NCBI RefSeq assembly: GCF_016905005.1
Contig: NZ_JADIKC010000005.1
Coordinates: 1 to 64,000 of the forward strand
Direction: 5' to 3'
DNA length: 64,000 nt
Source: Dyella kyungheensis
Lineage (GTDB): Bacteria > Pseudomonadota > Gammaproteobacteria > Xanthomonadales > Rhodanobacteraceae
The translations under genes were made by a program, and so were the position numbers. The notes beneath the pieces were generated by a model that ran no database searches, was not told where the DNA came from, and saw only the letters and a program-made list of their open reading frames with translations. Position 1 is the first letter of the stretch, and the number at the start of each line of letters is the position of its first letter. Of the stretch, positions 1-9,820 are shown piece by piece.

Positions 1-132
1 TTGCGCGGGAGATGAATCTGCGACCGCGGGCCACCCTCGACTACCACTGTCCGGCGGAGATGTTCATGCGTGCGCTGGGGCGCGATGACCTCGCCCAAGC
101 GATCGATGATGCACTTCTAGATTGACACCGCC
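1..132 (+). mobile_element. IS30-family insertion element, right end only
   Basis: The window opens inside an insertion element. It holds the end of a transposase frame (stop at 123-125) followed directly by the probable terminal inverted repeat (reads GATTGACACCGCC at 120-132). The outer boundary is placed after base 132 because from base 133 onward the sequence matches the second copy of a composite repeat starting at 4531. The element therefore seems to have landed inside that repeat. The left end and any target duplication lie outside the window. Confidence 0.7.
3..125 (+). CDS. IS30-family transposase, C-terminal fragment (cut by window edge)
   Basis: Reading from base 3 gives about 40 residues with no start, ending in a TGA at 123-125. 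It contains the block NLRPRATLDYHCPAEMF, which resembles the conserved C-terminal segment of IS30-family DDE transposases (N-x-RPR-x-L-x(4-6)-PAE-x-F). That segment follows the catalytic glutamate, so the catalytic core lies outside the window. The fragment ends in an acidic tail. It is too short to name the element, but the motif and the repeat-like DNA after the stop agree. Confidence 0.7.
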   Translation, partial: AREMNLRPRATLDYHCPAEMFMRALGRDDLAQAIDDALLD

Positions 133-330
133 TAACCAAAGAGAAGGGTCCCCCGGATGACGCGCCTTCCGGGCCTGCGGCCCTCCAGGTGCGCGAGTGG
201 GTTGCAGGGTTTTTCGACAGGGCATCCTGCCCTGGCGAAGAACTGGCCCGCATCCCTGCGGGCCACCCTTCGGGCTTTCCTCCACCCACCCGCCGCGTCA
301 TACGGGGACCCCAAGGGCCAAGAGCCGGAG
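133..330. repeat. Composite repeat, copy A (core)
   Basis: About 190 bases nearly identical to 4531-4715. Both contain several short inverted repeats (for example GGGCATCCTGCCC and GGCCCGCATCCCTGCGGGCC) and run into a purine-rich short tandem repeat and then a long hairpin repeat in the same order. Small frames in it are not convincing genes. Copy A lacks the leading 14-bp-stem hairpin seen at 4501-4534 because the IS30 element replaces it. Confidence 0.75.
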
Positions 331-408
331 CTAGGAGCCGGAGCTAGGAGCCGGAGCTAGGAGCCAGAGCTAGGAGCCAGGGGCCAGGGGCCAGGGGCCA
401 GAGCTGCA
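309..408. repeat. Purine-rich short tandem repeat (GGAGCY-type units)
   Basis: Tandem units close to GGAGCTAGGAGCC and GGGGCCA run for about 100 bases. A related, less regular array follows the second copy of the composite repeat at 4711-4772. The unit count differs between copies, as expected of a variable-number tandem repeat. No coding function is visible. Confidence 0.7.
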
Positions 409-414
409 GGGCTA

Positions 415-498
415 CTGTGGGAGCGCACCCTGTGCGCGACAAACCTACGGAGCGATACATCCCGGCGTGGCTGTCGCGCACAGGGTGCGCTCCCACAG
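415..498. repeat. Dispersed long-hairpin repeat, copy 1
   Basis: Arms CTGTGGGAGCGCACCCTGTG...GCGCGAC (415-440) and its perfect reverse complement (473-498) flank a 32-base loop. The loop is almost identical to that of copy 2 at 4783-4864. Other copies lie at 9105-9183, 47149-47228, 47291-47369 and 55251-55315, all between genes. This is the behaviour of a REP/REPIN-like non-autonomous repeat. Confidence 0.8.
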
Positions 499-538
499 AA
501 AACGTGCACATTGCTACACGGGCATGAGGGCCAAGGTC

Positions 539-1558
539 TTACTGCGCCTCGACCACCGGCTCCGCCAATTTCGCCGGCACGCGCCGGTCTCGCCAATGCG
601 GCACGCCTGGCCACTGCGACGTTCCCGTTCCTCCGGAAGCCAGCGCACGACTAACCGCCCGCCGTTCCAGATGCGGTGCAAACACACCGATGAAATCCAG
701 CGCGTACTCGCGCAGCACGCTTTCCCGCCGCAACACGATCCAGGTCGTGCAGGAGGCAAACAAATTGTCGGCGCCCAGTTCGCGCAGGTCGGTGTCGTGC
801 TCGGGCTGATAAGCCATCTCGGCCAACACACCGATGCCCAGGCCTTCGCGCACGTACGTCTTGATCAAATCGGCGTCGCTCGCCGTCATCACGATCTGCG
901 GATCGAGCCCGGCGCTCTGGAATGCGCGAATCAGCGAAGACTCCGGCTTCAACGAGGAGTCGTAGCTGATGATCGGATGGGCGGCGAGCTGTTCCAGCGT
1001 CGGTGCCTGCTTCTGCCGCGCGAGCGGGTGGCTCTTTGGCACCACGATGCTGCGGTTCCAGCGGTAGGCGGGCAGGGCGATGCCGTTTGGCGGCGGGGCA
1101 CCGGCGGCGCTGCTGACGATGGCGAGATCGACCTGGCCGCCATCGAGCAACGAGATCACATCCGAATCGCTGACCGGCTGGAGATGCACGCTGACTTGCG
1201 GGTAGCTGCGGCTCAATACCGCCACGGCCGAGGGCAGCGCGAAACGCGCCTGCGTGTGGGTGGTGGCGATGCGCAGCGTGCCGCGCGATTCGTTGCGCAG
1301 GTTGGCCGCGATGGAACGGATGTTGGCCGCTTCGGCGAGGATGGTGCGTGCACGCTCGAGCACGTGCGTGCCGGCATGCGTGATGGCATGCAGACTGCGT
1401 CCCTTGCGATGGAACAGCTGGAAGCCGAGTTCGTCTTCGAGCTGGCGCAGCAGTTTGCTCAGGCCCGGTTGCGTGGCGTGCACGCGCTCGGCGGCGAGGG
1501 TGATGTTCAGGCCGGCATCAGCGATGGCGACGAGGTAGCGAAGTTGGGTCAGCGTCAT
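539..1558 (-). CDS. cysB: CysB-type LysR transcriptional regulator of sulfur assimilation
   Basis: LysR-type regulator of 339 aa. Residues 1-60 form the winged helix-turn-helix, with the TQPGLSKLLRQLEDELG recognition region. The rest is the inducer-binding domain. Family-specific CysB blocks are visible: IATTHTQARFALP, YRWNRSIVV and ASDADLIKTYVREGLGIGV. In the family it activates cysteine biosynthesis and sulfate uptake genes in response to N-acetylserine. The ATG at 1558 is chosen because it begins the conserved MTLTQLRYL; the open frame reaches back to 1720 without homology. It is divergent from cysG and a cysteine synthase, which fits its role. Confidence 0.93.
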   Translation of the reverse strand: MTLTQLRYLVAIADAGLNITLAAERVHATQPGLSKLLRQLEDELGFQLFHRKGRSLHAITHAGTHVLERARTILAEAANIRSIAANLRNESRGTLRIATTHTQARFALPSAVAVLSRSYPQVSVHLQPVSDSDVISLLDGGQVDLAIVSSAAGAPPPNGIALPAYRWNRSIVVPKSHPLARQKQAPTLEQLAAHPIISYDSSLKPESSLIRAFQSAGLDPQIVMTASDADLIKTYVREGLGIGVLAEMAYQPEHDTDLRELGADNLFASCTTWIVLRRESVLREYALDFIGVFAPHLERRAVSRALASGGTGTSQWPGVPHWRDRRVPAKLAEPVVEAQ

Positions 1559-1892
1559 GGCTTGGGTTCCACAGGCAATCGAGAGAGAAGGGACTCGGTA
1601 TCGCGCTGCGGATACATCGCGCGTGCTTGTCCGCCGGGCCGTTGCGTTTGCAACAGGTTGGGGCGAGTGCCAGCGAATGGCGATGAGGGTCCATGAATTA
1701 CCGTAACAGGGAGATTGCAATTAGACGTCTATACAGCGGTTGTTGCGTTGCGTCAATACTTCGTCGTGCCGGTGGATCCGTTCACCTTATAACGGGGGGG
1801 CATGTCTGGGGCCGCAGAAATCATTTGTGCGGCCAGGAATGCGTGCCTAGCGTGGGAGGCCTATCGCTGCATCTCACGGAGCATGAGGTTCG
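1559..1892. other. cysB-cysG divergent intergenic region
   Basis: This 334-base spacer separates divergent cysB and cysG and must hold both promoters. A TATAAC at 1788-1793 is a possible minus-10 box toward cysG, but no good minus-35 partner is evident. An AGG at 1887-1889 just before the cysG ATG can serve as ribosome binding site. I see no convincing gene here. Confidence 0.5.
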
Positions 1893-3329
1893 ATGAAGCT
1901 CTACCCCCTGTTCGCCGATCTGTCCGGCCGCCCGGTGTTGGTGGTGGGCGGCGGTGTAGTGGGAGAGCGCAAGGCTGCGGCACTGCTGGAGGCCGGGGCG
2001 CAAGTTATCGTGGGCGCACCCGGGCTCACCCCTGCGCTGCGCACCTGGCTGCAGGGTGGGCGCGTGCAATGGCTGCGCGGCACCTTCGAGGAAAAATGGC
2101 TCGATGGCGTGTGGCTGGTGATCGCGGCCACTTCCGATACCGAACTTCATCGCCAGATCGCCACGCTCGCCGAGGCGCGGCGTGTTTTCGTGAATGTCGT
2201 GGACGACGCGGAAGCGTCGAGTTTCCACGTGCCGGCGGTGATCGACCGTTCGCCCGTCACCATCGCGATTTCCAGCGGCGGCCATGCACCGATGCTGGCG
2301 CGATTGCTGCGCGAGCGGCTGGAAGTGGCGATTGATCCGGTCATCGGTGCCGTGGCCAGCTTGCTTGCGCAGATGCGCCAACGCATTCGTGCGCACCTGC
2401 CGGACGTCTCGCTGCGGCGACGCTTCTACGAGCGATTGCTGCATGGCCCGGTGCAAAGCCTGTTGCGCCGGGGGCAGTGGGCGTTGGCCGAAGCGTCGGC
2501 GGAGCGGCTGCTCGATGCCACCGAAACCACGCCGATGGGCTCGGTCGTTTTGCTGGGTGCCGGGCCGGGCGATCCGGGCCTGCTCACCCTGCGCGGTTTG
2601 CGCGCCCTGAACGAAGCGGATGTGATTCTTCACGATCGGCTGGTCAGCTTGGAAGTACTTGCCCTGGCGCGACGCGATGCCGAGCGCATCGAAGTGGCCA
2701 AGCAGGCGGGCAATCATCACACCACGCAGATGCAGATCCATGCGCTGATGCTGGAGCATGCGGCGGCGGGACGCCGCGTGGTGCGCCTGAAAGGCGGCGA
2801 TCCTTTCGTGTTTGGCAGGGGCGGCGAAGAGCTCGAGTTCCTGCGCAGCCACGCCATTCCCTACGAAGTGGTACCCGGTATCACGGCCGCGCTGGCGTGT
2901 GCCGCCTATGCCGGCGTGCCGCTCACGCATCGCGACCATGCGCAGTCGGTGCGACTGGTCACCGCGCATTGCCAGCATTCCATCGATACCCTCGACTGGC
3001 CGGCACTGGCGCAGGAACGCCAGACGCTGGCGATCTACATGGGCGTAGGTGAGCTGCGGCTTATCCAGCGCAGGCTCATCGATCACGGGCGCGTGGCCGG
3101 CACGCCGTTCGCTCTCGTGGAAAGTGGCTCAAAAGTGGAACAACGCGTGGTGGTCGGCACGCTGGCCGAGCTGGCTGAGCAGGCGGAGCGGCATGCCGTG
3201 CGCTCGCCGGCATTGCTGATCGTCGGCGAGGTGGCCGGCCTCGCCACGAGCTTGTGGTGGTTCGGCAGCGCTCCGCTGGGCACCACAGCCTCGAGCAGTC
3301 CGGTGCTGGCAAACGCGGCGGCGGCTTGA
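1893..3329 (+). CDS. cysG: Siroheme synthase (trifunctional CysG)
   Basis: 478 aa, normal length for fused CysG. The N-terminal half (about 1-200) is the precorrin-2 dehydrogenase/sirohydrochlorin ferrochelatase: NAD-binding [17 protein letters not shown], then [20 protein letters not shown] with the catalytic aspartate, then SSGGHAP. The C-terminal half (about 215-460) is uroporphyrinogen-III C-methyltransferase, with [34 protein letters not shown] and VVPGITAA. It turns uroporphyrinogen III into siroheme, the cofactor of sulfite reductase (nitrite reductase in some species), in the cytoplasm. The gene lies between cysB and a cysteine synthase, which suggests assimilatory sulfate reduction. 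Confidence 0.96.
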   Translation: MKLYPLFADLSGRPVLVVGGGVVGERKAAALLEAGAQVIVGAPGLTPALRTWLQGGRVQWLRGTFEEKWLDGVWLVIAATSDTELHRQIATLAEARRVFVNVVDDAEASSFHVPAVIDRSPVTIAISSGGHAPMLARLLRERLEVAIDPVIGAVASLLAQMRQRIRAHLPDVSLRRRFYERLLHGPVQSLLRRGQWALAEASAERLLDATETTPMGSVVLLGAGPGDPGLLTLRGLRALNEADVILHDRLVSLEVLALARRDAERIEVAKQAGNHHTTQMQIHALMLEHAAAGRRVVRLKGGDPFVFGRGGEELEFLRSHAIPYEVVPGITAALACAAYAGVPLTHRDHAQSVRLVTAHCQHSIDTLDWPALAQERQTLAIYMGVGELRLIQRRLIDHGRVAGTPFALVESGSKVEQRVVVGTLAELAEQAERHAVRSPALLIVGEVAGLATSLWWFGSAPLGTTASSSPVLANAAAA

Positions 3330-3402
3330 CACAACTTTTTCTCTTGCGGGTGCACCATCGCACCCTGTGCCTTTCATCCAAGCCGAGTCCCGGAGTCCTT
3401 TC

Positions 3403-4344
3403 ATGATCTACGACAGCATCCTCGACACCATTGGCAACACGCCGATCGTGCGTATCCATCGCCTGGCGCCGAAGCATGTGACGCTGTATGCCAAGGTCGA
3501 GGCATTCAATCCGGCCGGCTCGGTCAAGGATCGCCTCGCCTACGCCATCATCATCGACGCCGAGCAGCGCGGTGTGCTCAAGCCGGGCCAGACGGTGGTG
3601 GAAGCCACCTCGGGCAATACCGGCGTGGCCTTGGCGGCAGTGTGCGCGGCGCGCGGCTATCCGTTCGTGGCGGTGATGTCCGATTCGTTTTCAATTGAGC
3701 GCCGCAAGCTGATGCGCGCCTACGGCGCCAAAGTCGTGCTCACGCCCGCGGCGGAACGCGGCAGCGGCATGGTGCGCCGGGCGAAGGAGCTGGCCGACAA
3801 GCACGGCTGGTTCCTGGCCAGCCAGTTCGACAACCCGGCCAATCCCGCCTATCACCGCAACACCACGGCGCCGGAAATCCTGCGCGACTTCGCTGGCAAG
3901 CGACTGGACTACTTCGTCACCGGCTGGGGCACGGGTGGCACGCTCACCGGCGTTGGCGAGGTGCTGAAGGTGGCGCGTCCGGAAGTGAAGATCGTCGCCA
4001 GCGAACCCGCGGGTGCCGCCTTGCTTTCGGGCAAGGAGTGGCAGCCGCACAAGATCCAGGGTTGGACGCCGGATTTCGTGCCGGCCGTGCTCAACCGTTC
4101 GGTGGCCGATCAGATCCTGCTGATCGACGATGTGTTGGCACGCGACACGGCACGCGATCTGGCGCAGAAGGAGGGCATCTTCGTGGGCATTTCCGCGGGT
4201 GCGACGTTGGCCGCTGCGTTGCAGGTGGCGAAGGATGCGCCGGAGGGTGCGGTGTTGTTGGCGATGTTGCCGGATACCGGTGAGCGGTATTTGTCGACGT
4301 TCTTGTTCGAGGGGGTGAATGAGGGGTCGGACGAAGTCGAGTGA
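3403..4344 (+). CDS. cysK: Cysteine synthase (O-acetylserine sulfhydrylase)
   Basis: PLP-dependent fold-type II enzyme of 313 aa making L-cysteine from O-acetylserine and sulfide. Visible motifs: NTPIVRIHRL near the start, PAGSVKDR with the PLP lysine, the TSGNTG substrate loop, the glycine-rich GWGTGGTLTGVGEVL cofactor-phosphate loop, and MLPDTGERYLST at the C-terminus. The ATG at 3403 is preceded by GGAG at 3392 and begins MIYDSILDTIGNTP; an upstream GTG at 3367 lacks homology. CysK and CysM are hard to separate by eye, so the symbol is tentative although the activity is clear. It lies 73 bases after cysG and is probably co-transcribed. Confidence 0.9.
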   Translation: MIYDSILDTIGNTPIVRIHRLAPKHVTLYAKVEAFNPAGSVKDRLAYAIIIDAEQRGVLKPGQTVVEATSGNTGVALAAVCAARGYPFVAVMSDSFSIERRKLMRAYGAKVVLTPAAERGSGMVRRAKELADKHGWFLASQFDNPANPAYHRNTTAPEILRDFAGKRLDYFVTGWGTGGTLTGVGEVLKVARPEVKIVASEPAGAALLSGKEWQPHKIQGWTPDFVPAVLNRSVADQILLIDDVLARDTARDLAQKEGIFVGISAGATLAAALQVAKDAPEGAVLLAMLPDTGERYLSTFLFEGVNEGSDEVE

Positions 4345-4500
4345 GTCTTGATCTCTGCCGTGCAGACGGTGTTCGCCCGGTGTTTCGTTTGGCTCGTCAT
4401 CCCGGCGCAGGCCTGGATCCAGTTTCCGTATCGCTCGGTTGTCGCTTTGACGCGACCTGGCTCGCCTGCCGCGGGCTTCCGTCCTCCTGCCGGAGGCCGG

Positions 4501-4534
4501 GTTACTTTCTCTTGCTTGCCCAAGAGAAAGTAAC
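4501..4534. repeat. 14-bp perfect inverted repeat leading the composite repeat
   Basis: GTTACTTTCTCTTG (4501-4514) and its exact complement (4521-4534) flank a six-base loop. It sits at the left edge of composite repeat copy B. In copy A this part is missing because an IS30-family end abuts the repeat at the equivalent of base 4531. Confidence 0.8.
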
Positions 4535-4715
4535 CAAAGAGAAGGGCCCCCCGGATGACGCGCCTTCCGGGCTTCGCCCTCCAGGTGCGCGGGTGTGCTG
4601 CGGGGTTTTTCGACAGGGCATCCTGCCCTGGCGAAAAACTGGCCCGCATCCCTGCGGGCCACCCTGCGGGCTGATCCTCCACCCACCCGCCGCGTCATAC
4701 GGGGACCCCAAGAGC
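4531..4715. repeat. Composite repeat, copy B (core)
   Basis: Nearly identical to 133-325, with a few substitutions and small length differences. It is followed by a degenerate GAGCCRRAG-type array (about 4711-4772) and then the long hairpin repeat, the same order as copy A. The shared order suggests the whole block of about 370 bases moves or duplicates as a unit. Confidence 0.75.
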
Positions 4716-4782
4716 CAAGAGCTAAAGCCAGAGCCAAGGCAAGAGCCGGAGCCAAGAGCCGGAGCCAAGAGCTGTACGGCTA

Positions 4783-4864
4783 CTGTGGGAGCGCACCTGT
4801 GCGCGACAAACCTACGGAGCGATACATCCCGGCGTGGCGTCGCGCACAGGGTGCGCTCCCACAG
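4783..4864. repeat. Dispersed long-hairpin repeat, copy 2
   Basis: Same arms and nearly the same loop as the copy at 415-498. One C is missing from the left arm (GCACCTGTGCGC instead of GCACCCTGTGCGC). Confidence 0.8.
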
Positions 4865-4957
4865 GAAGGCTCGTACGAGAAAACCTGAAGGAGTGAAGCG
4901 ATGCTCCGCTTTAAGTCCGTCCTCAGCGCCTTACTCGCGATGACGAACAGAAAAGCC

Positions 4958-5329
4958 TCAGCTCAGCGCCACCTTCCGCTGATGCATCTCCCACTCCTCA
5001 ATCAACTTCCTCCCCACGCACGCCAGCGCATCAATAGCCGGTAGCAACTCACGCCCCAGCGACGTGAGCGAGTATTCCGCGGAGGGCGGTGAGGTATCCA
5101 GCACGCGCCGTGTCACCAAGCCCCGCGTTTCCAGCTCACGCAACCGCGCACTCAGCACCCGCGCGGAAATCTTCGGCATGTCGTGACGGAGCTCGCCGAA
5201 CCGGCGGGGTTCGCCGCTCAGTTGCCAGATCACGTTCGGTGCCCAGGCACCACGCAGCAGGCCCAGTACTTCGCTGAGCGGGCAGGTGGGTGGCGGGCAG
5301 ACTTTGCTCTTGCGTAGCGGCAGGCCCAT
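4958..5329 (-). CDS. HxlR-family winged-helix transcriptional regulator
   Basis: 123 aa, typical HxlR length. It begins with a Cys-containing segment (CPPPTCPLSEVLGLL) and then the winged helix: GAWAPNVIWQLSGEPRRFGELRH, SARVLSARLRELETRGLV, and a wing ending YSLTSLGRELLPAIDAL. Some family members sense electrophiles or oxidants through such an N-terminal cysteine. It is divergent from a glutathione S-transferase gene 158 bases away, so it plausibly represses itself and the transferase. Inverted and direct GGTTACCGG repeats lie between them. The inducer cannot be inferred. Confidence 0.88.
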   Translation of the reverse strand: MGLPLRKSKVCPPPTCPLSEVLGLLRGAWAPNVIWQLSGEPRRFGELRHDMPKISARVLSARLRELETRGLVTRRVLDTSPPSAEYSLTSLGRELLPAIDALACVGRKLIEEWEMHQRKVALS

Positions 5330-5350
5330 GAGGGTGTTCCTGAGAAGGGT

Positions 5351-5389
5351 CCGGTAACTCGGCGGTTACCGGATTTTAGAGGTTACCGG
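5351..5389. promoter_or_regulatory. Candidate HxlR operator (GGTTACCGG repeats)
   Basis: CCGGTAAC (5351-5358) and GGTTACCGG (5364-5372) form an inverted repeat. A second GGTTACCGG follows at 5381-5389. The block lies just upstream of the HxlR start and between the two divergent genes, the usual place for an HxlR operator. Confidence 0.55.
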
Positions 5390-5487
5390 CGGTTAGGTGG
5401 TATCCAACAGTAACCATGATGGCTAGCATCGGTGGACTTCGCGAGCCCGGATCGCGTCGATTCCGCCCACCCCAATGGAGAACCACC

Positions 5488-6102
5488 ATGAAGCTCTATT
5501 ACGCCGCTGGCGCCTGCTCGCTCTCGCCGCACATCGTTGCCCTGGAAGCGGGCATTGCCGTGGAGCTGGAGAAGGTCGATACCAAGGCCAAGCGCACGGC
5601 AAGCGGCGAGGACTACTGGCAGATCAATCCGAAGGGCTACGTGCCGGCGCTGCAGCTCGACAACGGCGAACTGCTCACCGAAGGAACGGCCATCGTGCAA
5701 TACCTGGCCGACCTGAAACCCGAGAGCGGGCTGGCACCTGCCAATGGCACCACCGCGCGCTACCGATTGCAGGAAACGCTCGGCTACATCAATTCCGAGC
5801 TGCACAAGTCCTACACGCCATTGTTCAAGCCCGACACGCCGGATGCCGTGCGCGACGAGCGCAAGGACTATCTGCGCAAGCGCTATGCCTTGCTCGACCA
5901 GCATCTGGCCAAGCATGACTGGCTGATCGGCGAGCAGTTCACCGCGGCCGATGCCTATCTCTTCACCGTGACGAACTGGGCGCAGCACGTGAGCCTGGAC
6001 CTGTCGGATTTCCCGGCGATCCTCGCGTTCCAGCAGCGCGTGTCGTCGCGCCCGCAGGTGCAGTCGGCGTTGAAGGCGGAAGGATTGCTCAAGGCAGCCT
6101 GA
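5488..6102 (+). CDS. Glutathione S-transferase
   Basis: 204 aa, the usual size of bacterial beta-class GST. It starts MKLYYAAGACSLSPHIV, the thioredoxin-fold N-terminus with the CSLSPHI segment typical of that class. GYVPALQLDNGELLTEGTAIVQYLAD carries the cis-proline and the glutathione-binding E-[ST] pair. The C-terminal helical domain has QFTAADAYLFTVTNW, the conserved folding aspartate region. It is a cytoplasmic enzyme conjugating glutathione to electrophiles. The ATG at 5488 is preceded by GGAG at 5477. Its divergent HxlR neighbour probably regulates it. Confidence 0.92.
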   Translation: MKLYYAAGACSLSPHIVALEAGIAVELEKVDTKAKRTASGEDYWQINPKGYVPALQLDNGELLTEGTAIVQYLADLKPESGLAPANGTTARYRLQETLGYINSELHKSYTPLFKPDTPDAVRDERKDYLRKRYALLDQHLAKHDWLIGEQFTAADAYLFTVTNWAQHVSLDLSDFPAILAFQQRVSSRPQVQSALKAEGLLKAA

Positions 6103-6109
6103 ATAACGA

Positions 6110-6136
6110 AGGGCCGCGCATGTCCTGCGCGGCCCT
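6110..6136. terminator. Hairpin between convergent gst and purB
   Basis: AGGGCCGCGC (6110-6119) pairs perfectly with GCGCGGCCCT (6127-6136) across a seven-base loop. It lies between the converging 3' ends. There is no long T run on either side, so termination is likely but not certain. Confidence 0.5.
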
Positions 6137-6164
6137 CGTGATGCTTCGTTGAAAAGCGTTGGCG

Positions 6165-7664
<1,500 letters not shown>

Positions 7665-7687
7665 TCACCCCGAGGAATCGCAAGGAC

Positions 7688-9085
7688 ATGAGCCAGTTCC
7701 GCATCGAGCACGACAGCATGGGCGAGTTGAAGGTGCCTTCCAAGGCGCTCTATGGCGCCCAGACGCAGCGCGCCGTCGACAACTTCCCGATCTCCGGCAT
7801 GCACATGCCGCGCTCCTTCATTCGTGCCTTGGGCCTGATCAAGGCCGCCGCGGCCGATGCCAATTTCCTGCTCGGTCACCTGAAGAAGAACCAGGCGCAT
7901 GCGATCCGCAAGGCCGCGCTGGCGGTGGCCGAGGGGCAGCACGACGAGCAGTTTCCGATTGACGTGTTCCAGACCGGCTCCGGCACCAGCACCAACATGA
8001 ATGCCAACGAGGTGATTGCCCATCTGGCCAACAATGCCGGCGGCAAGATTCACCCCAACGATCACGTCAACTACGGGCAAAGCTCCAACGATGTGATTCC
8101 CACCGCCATCCAGGTCAGCGCCACGCTCACTGCCAGCGAGCAGCTATTGCCGGCGCTCAAGCACCTCAAGCGCGCCATCGATCGCCGCGCACGCGAGCTG
8201 CGCAACGTACCCAAGACCGGCCGTACGCATCTGATGGATGCGATGCCGGTGACCTTCGGCCAGGAGCTGTCCGGCTGGGCCGCGCAGATCGGCACCGCGA
8301 TCGAGCGCATCTCGGATAGCCTCAAGCGCATGCGTCGTCTGCCGCTGGGCGGTACGGCGGTGGGGACGGGCATCAATGCCGATCCGAAGTTTGGCGCCGC
8401 CGTGGCGCGCGAACTGAAAAAGCTCAGCGGCGTGCGTTTCGATTCGGCGGAAAACTATTTCGAAGGCATGGCCGCACAGGATGCGGCGGTGGAGCTGTCG
8501 GGCCAGTTGAAGGCCCTCGCGGTGGCGCTGATGAAGATCGCCAACGACCTGCGCTGGATGAATTCAGGTCCGCTCGCCGGTCTGGGCGAGATCGAATTGC
8601 CGGCATTGCAGCCGGGCTCGTCGATCATGCCGGGCAAGGTGAATCCGGTGATCCCCGAAGCTACCGCGATGGTGGCCGCGCAGGTGATCGGCAACGACGC
8701 GGCGATCACCATCGCCGGCCAGTCCGGCAACTTCCAGCTCAATGTGATGCTGCCGCTGATCGCGCACAACCTGTTGCAGTCGATCGATATCCTTTCCAAC
8801 GTCAGCGTGCTGCTGGCGGACAAGGTCATCGCGGGCTTCAAGGTCAATACGGCGCGCGTGAAAGAGGCGCTGGACAAGAACCCGATCCTGGTCACCGCGC
8901 TCAATCCGGTGATCGGCTACGAGAAGGGCGCCGCGACGGCCAAGCAGGCCTATAAGGAAAAGCGTCCGATCATGGACGTGGCGCTGGAAACCACCGGGCT
9001 TTCCAAGAGCGAGCTGCAGAAGCTGCTGGATCCGATGACGCTGACGCGCGGCGGCATCCATGGCGGCGGTGGTGGCGGAGGCTGA
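7688..9085 (+). CDS. fumC: Fumarate hydratase class II
   Basis: 465 aa, standard for iron-independent FumC. It interconverts fumarate and malate in the TCA cycle. Motifs: TGSGTSTNMNANEV and YGQSSNDVIPTAIQ in the substrate site, GRTHLMDAMPVTFGQE with the catalytic histidine, and GSSIMPGKVNPVIPEA, the signature loop. The last residues are a run of glycines (GGIHGGGGGGG), a low-complexity tail beyond the normal end. Homology begins at the ATG, MSQFRIEHDSMGE. A copy of the long hairpin repeat follows the stop. Confidence 0.97.
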   Translation: MSQFRIEHDSMGELKVPSKALYGAQTQRAVDNFPISGMHMPRSFIRALGLIKAAAADANFLLGHLKKNQAHAIRKAALAVAEGQHDEQFPIDVFQTGSGTSTNMNANEVIAHLANNAGGKIHPNDHVNYGQSSNDVIPTAIQVSATLTASEQLLPALKHLKRAIDRRARELRNVPKTGRTHLMDAMPVTFGQELSGWAAQIGTAIERISDSLKRMRRLPLGGTAVGTGINADPKFGAAVARELKKLSGVRFDSAENYFEGMAAQDAAVELSGQLKALAVALMKIANDLRWMNSGPLAGLGEIELPALQPGSSIMPGKVNPVIPEATAMVAAQVIGNDAAITIAGQSGNFQLNVMLPLIAHNLLQSIDILSNVSVLLADKVIAGFKVNTARVKEALDKNPILVTALNPVIGYEKGAATAKQAYKEKRPIMDVALETTGLSKSELQKLLDPMTLTRGGIHGGGGGGG

Positions 9086-9104
9086 TCAGACTCAGGCTCA
9101 TGCC

Positions 9105-9183
9105 CTGTGGGAGCGCACCCTGTGCGCGACGTTCGTGCGATAGGTTGCGCACCGCAAGTCGCGCACAGGGTGCGCTCCCACAG
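9105..9183. repeat. Dispersed long-hairpin repeat, copy 3
   Basis: The arms of the family (CTGTGGGAGCGCACCCTGTG... and its complement) flank a different loop of about 27 bases. It lies between the converging ends of fumC and the lipoprotein gene, where it could also act as a transcript-end hairpin. Confidence 0.8.
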
Positions 9184-9198
9184 TAAAGCGCGGGTTGC

Positions 9199-9759
9199 TT
9201 AGCGCTTGGTGTCCTTGCGGCACTTGGCGACGCTCTCGTCGTTCAGTGCCGTGGCGTAAGGCTTGAACGCATCGAGCTCGACGGCGAGTTGATCCTGCGC
9301 GGTTTTCATCTCGGCCATGTCGTCGCAGATCTTGGTGGCGGCCTGCAGGATATCCTTCGAGGCGTCTTCGGCTTTCTGCTTGGTCTGTTCGGCCGTGTCG
9401 GCACCGGTCATTTTGCCGGCCACCGCGCCCAGCGCCTTGCTGGCCGTCGCCACGCCTGCCTTGCCTGCTTCCAGCGCGTGCTCGCGCGTTTGCCGCGCCG
9501 CGCCGTTGTAGCGCTGCAACAGCGCACGCTGTGCGTCGTTGACGGCGACGTCGTGGCCATCGATGGCCAGCTGTCCGTTCTGATCGATGGTGGCGTTGGG
9601 TGCACCCGGCATCTTGATGGTGACGTGGCCGTCGTTCAGCGTGATGTGGCTGTTGATCACGTCGGTATCGCCGCCAAAGACCTGCACGTCGTTGTCCGAA
9701 CTGCAAGCGGACGTCAGTACGGCAAGGGCGAGTACGCAAGGCAGGTAGCGGAACGACAT
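9199..9759 (-). CDS. Predicted lipoprotein, possibly YggN/DUF2884-like
   Basis: 186 aa. The signal peptide MSFRYLPCVLALAVLTSAC ends in a lipobox-like LTSAC, so a lipid-anchored periplasmic or outer-membrane protein is predicted. The mature part begins with an acidic SSDND stretch and a beta-rich region on a hydrophilic scaffold (DGHVTIKMPGAPNATIDQNG). A mainly helical region of about 90 residues follows, with NDAQRALLQRYNGAARQTR and two conserved-looking cysteines (ICDD, AKCRKD). The layout resembles the E. coli YggN family, but I cannot confirm it. Function unknown. Confidence 0.75.
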   Translation of the reverse strand: MSFRYLPCVLALAVLTSACSSDNDVQVFGGDTDVINSHITLNDGHVTIKMPGAPNATIDQNGQLAIDGHDVAVNDAQRALLQRYNGAARQTREHALEAGKAGVATASKALGAVAGKMTGADTAEQTKQKAEDASKDILQAATKICDDMAEMKTAQDQLAVELDAFKPYATALNDESVAKCRKDTKR

Positions 9760-9820
9760 ATCAACACTCCGAGGGTATGAAAGGGGAGGAGTCTGCCAAA
9801 GCTTTGGGAAAGGGAAAAGT

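Larger units (their letters stand above)
4345..4957. other. Repeat-filled intergenic region
   Basis: No believable gene lies between the cysteine synthase and the HxlR gene. The interval holds a GTCATCCCGGCGCAGGCC-type motif near 4395, the second composite repeat with its 14-bp-stem hairpin, a degenerate purine-rich array and the second copy of the long hairpin repeat. Confidence 0.7.

Noticed and set aside
309-408. CRISPR array
   Set aside because: Short tandem purine-rich units without spacers or repeat-spacer periodicity.
467-1696. Long plus-strand frame opposite cysB
   Set aside because: Shadow of the cysB gene on the other strand; composition is Arg/His/Gln-rich with no homology.
1821-3086. 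421-codon minus-strand frame over cysG
   Set aside because: Antisense shadow of cysG; no recognisable domain.
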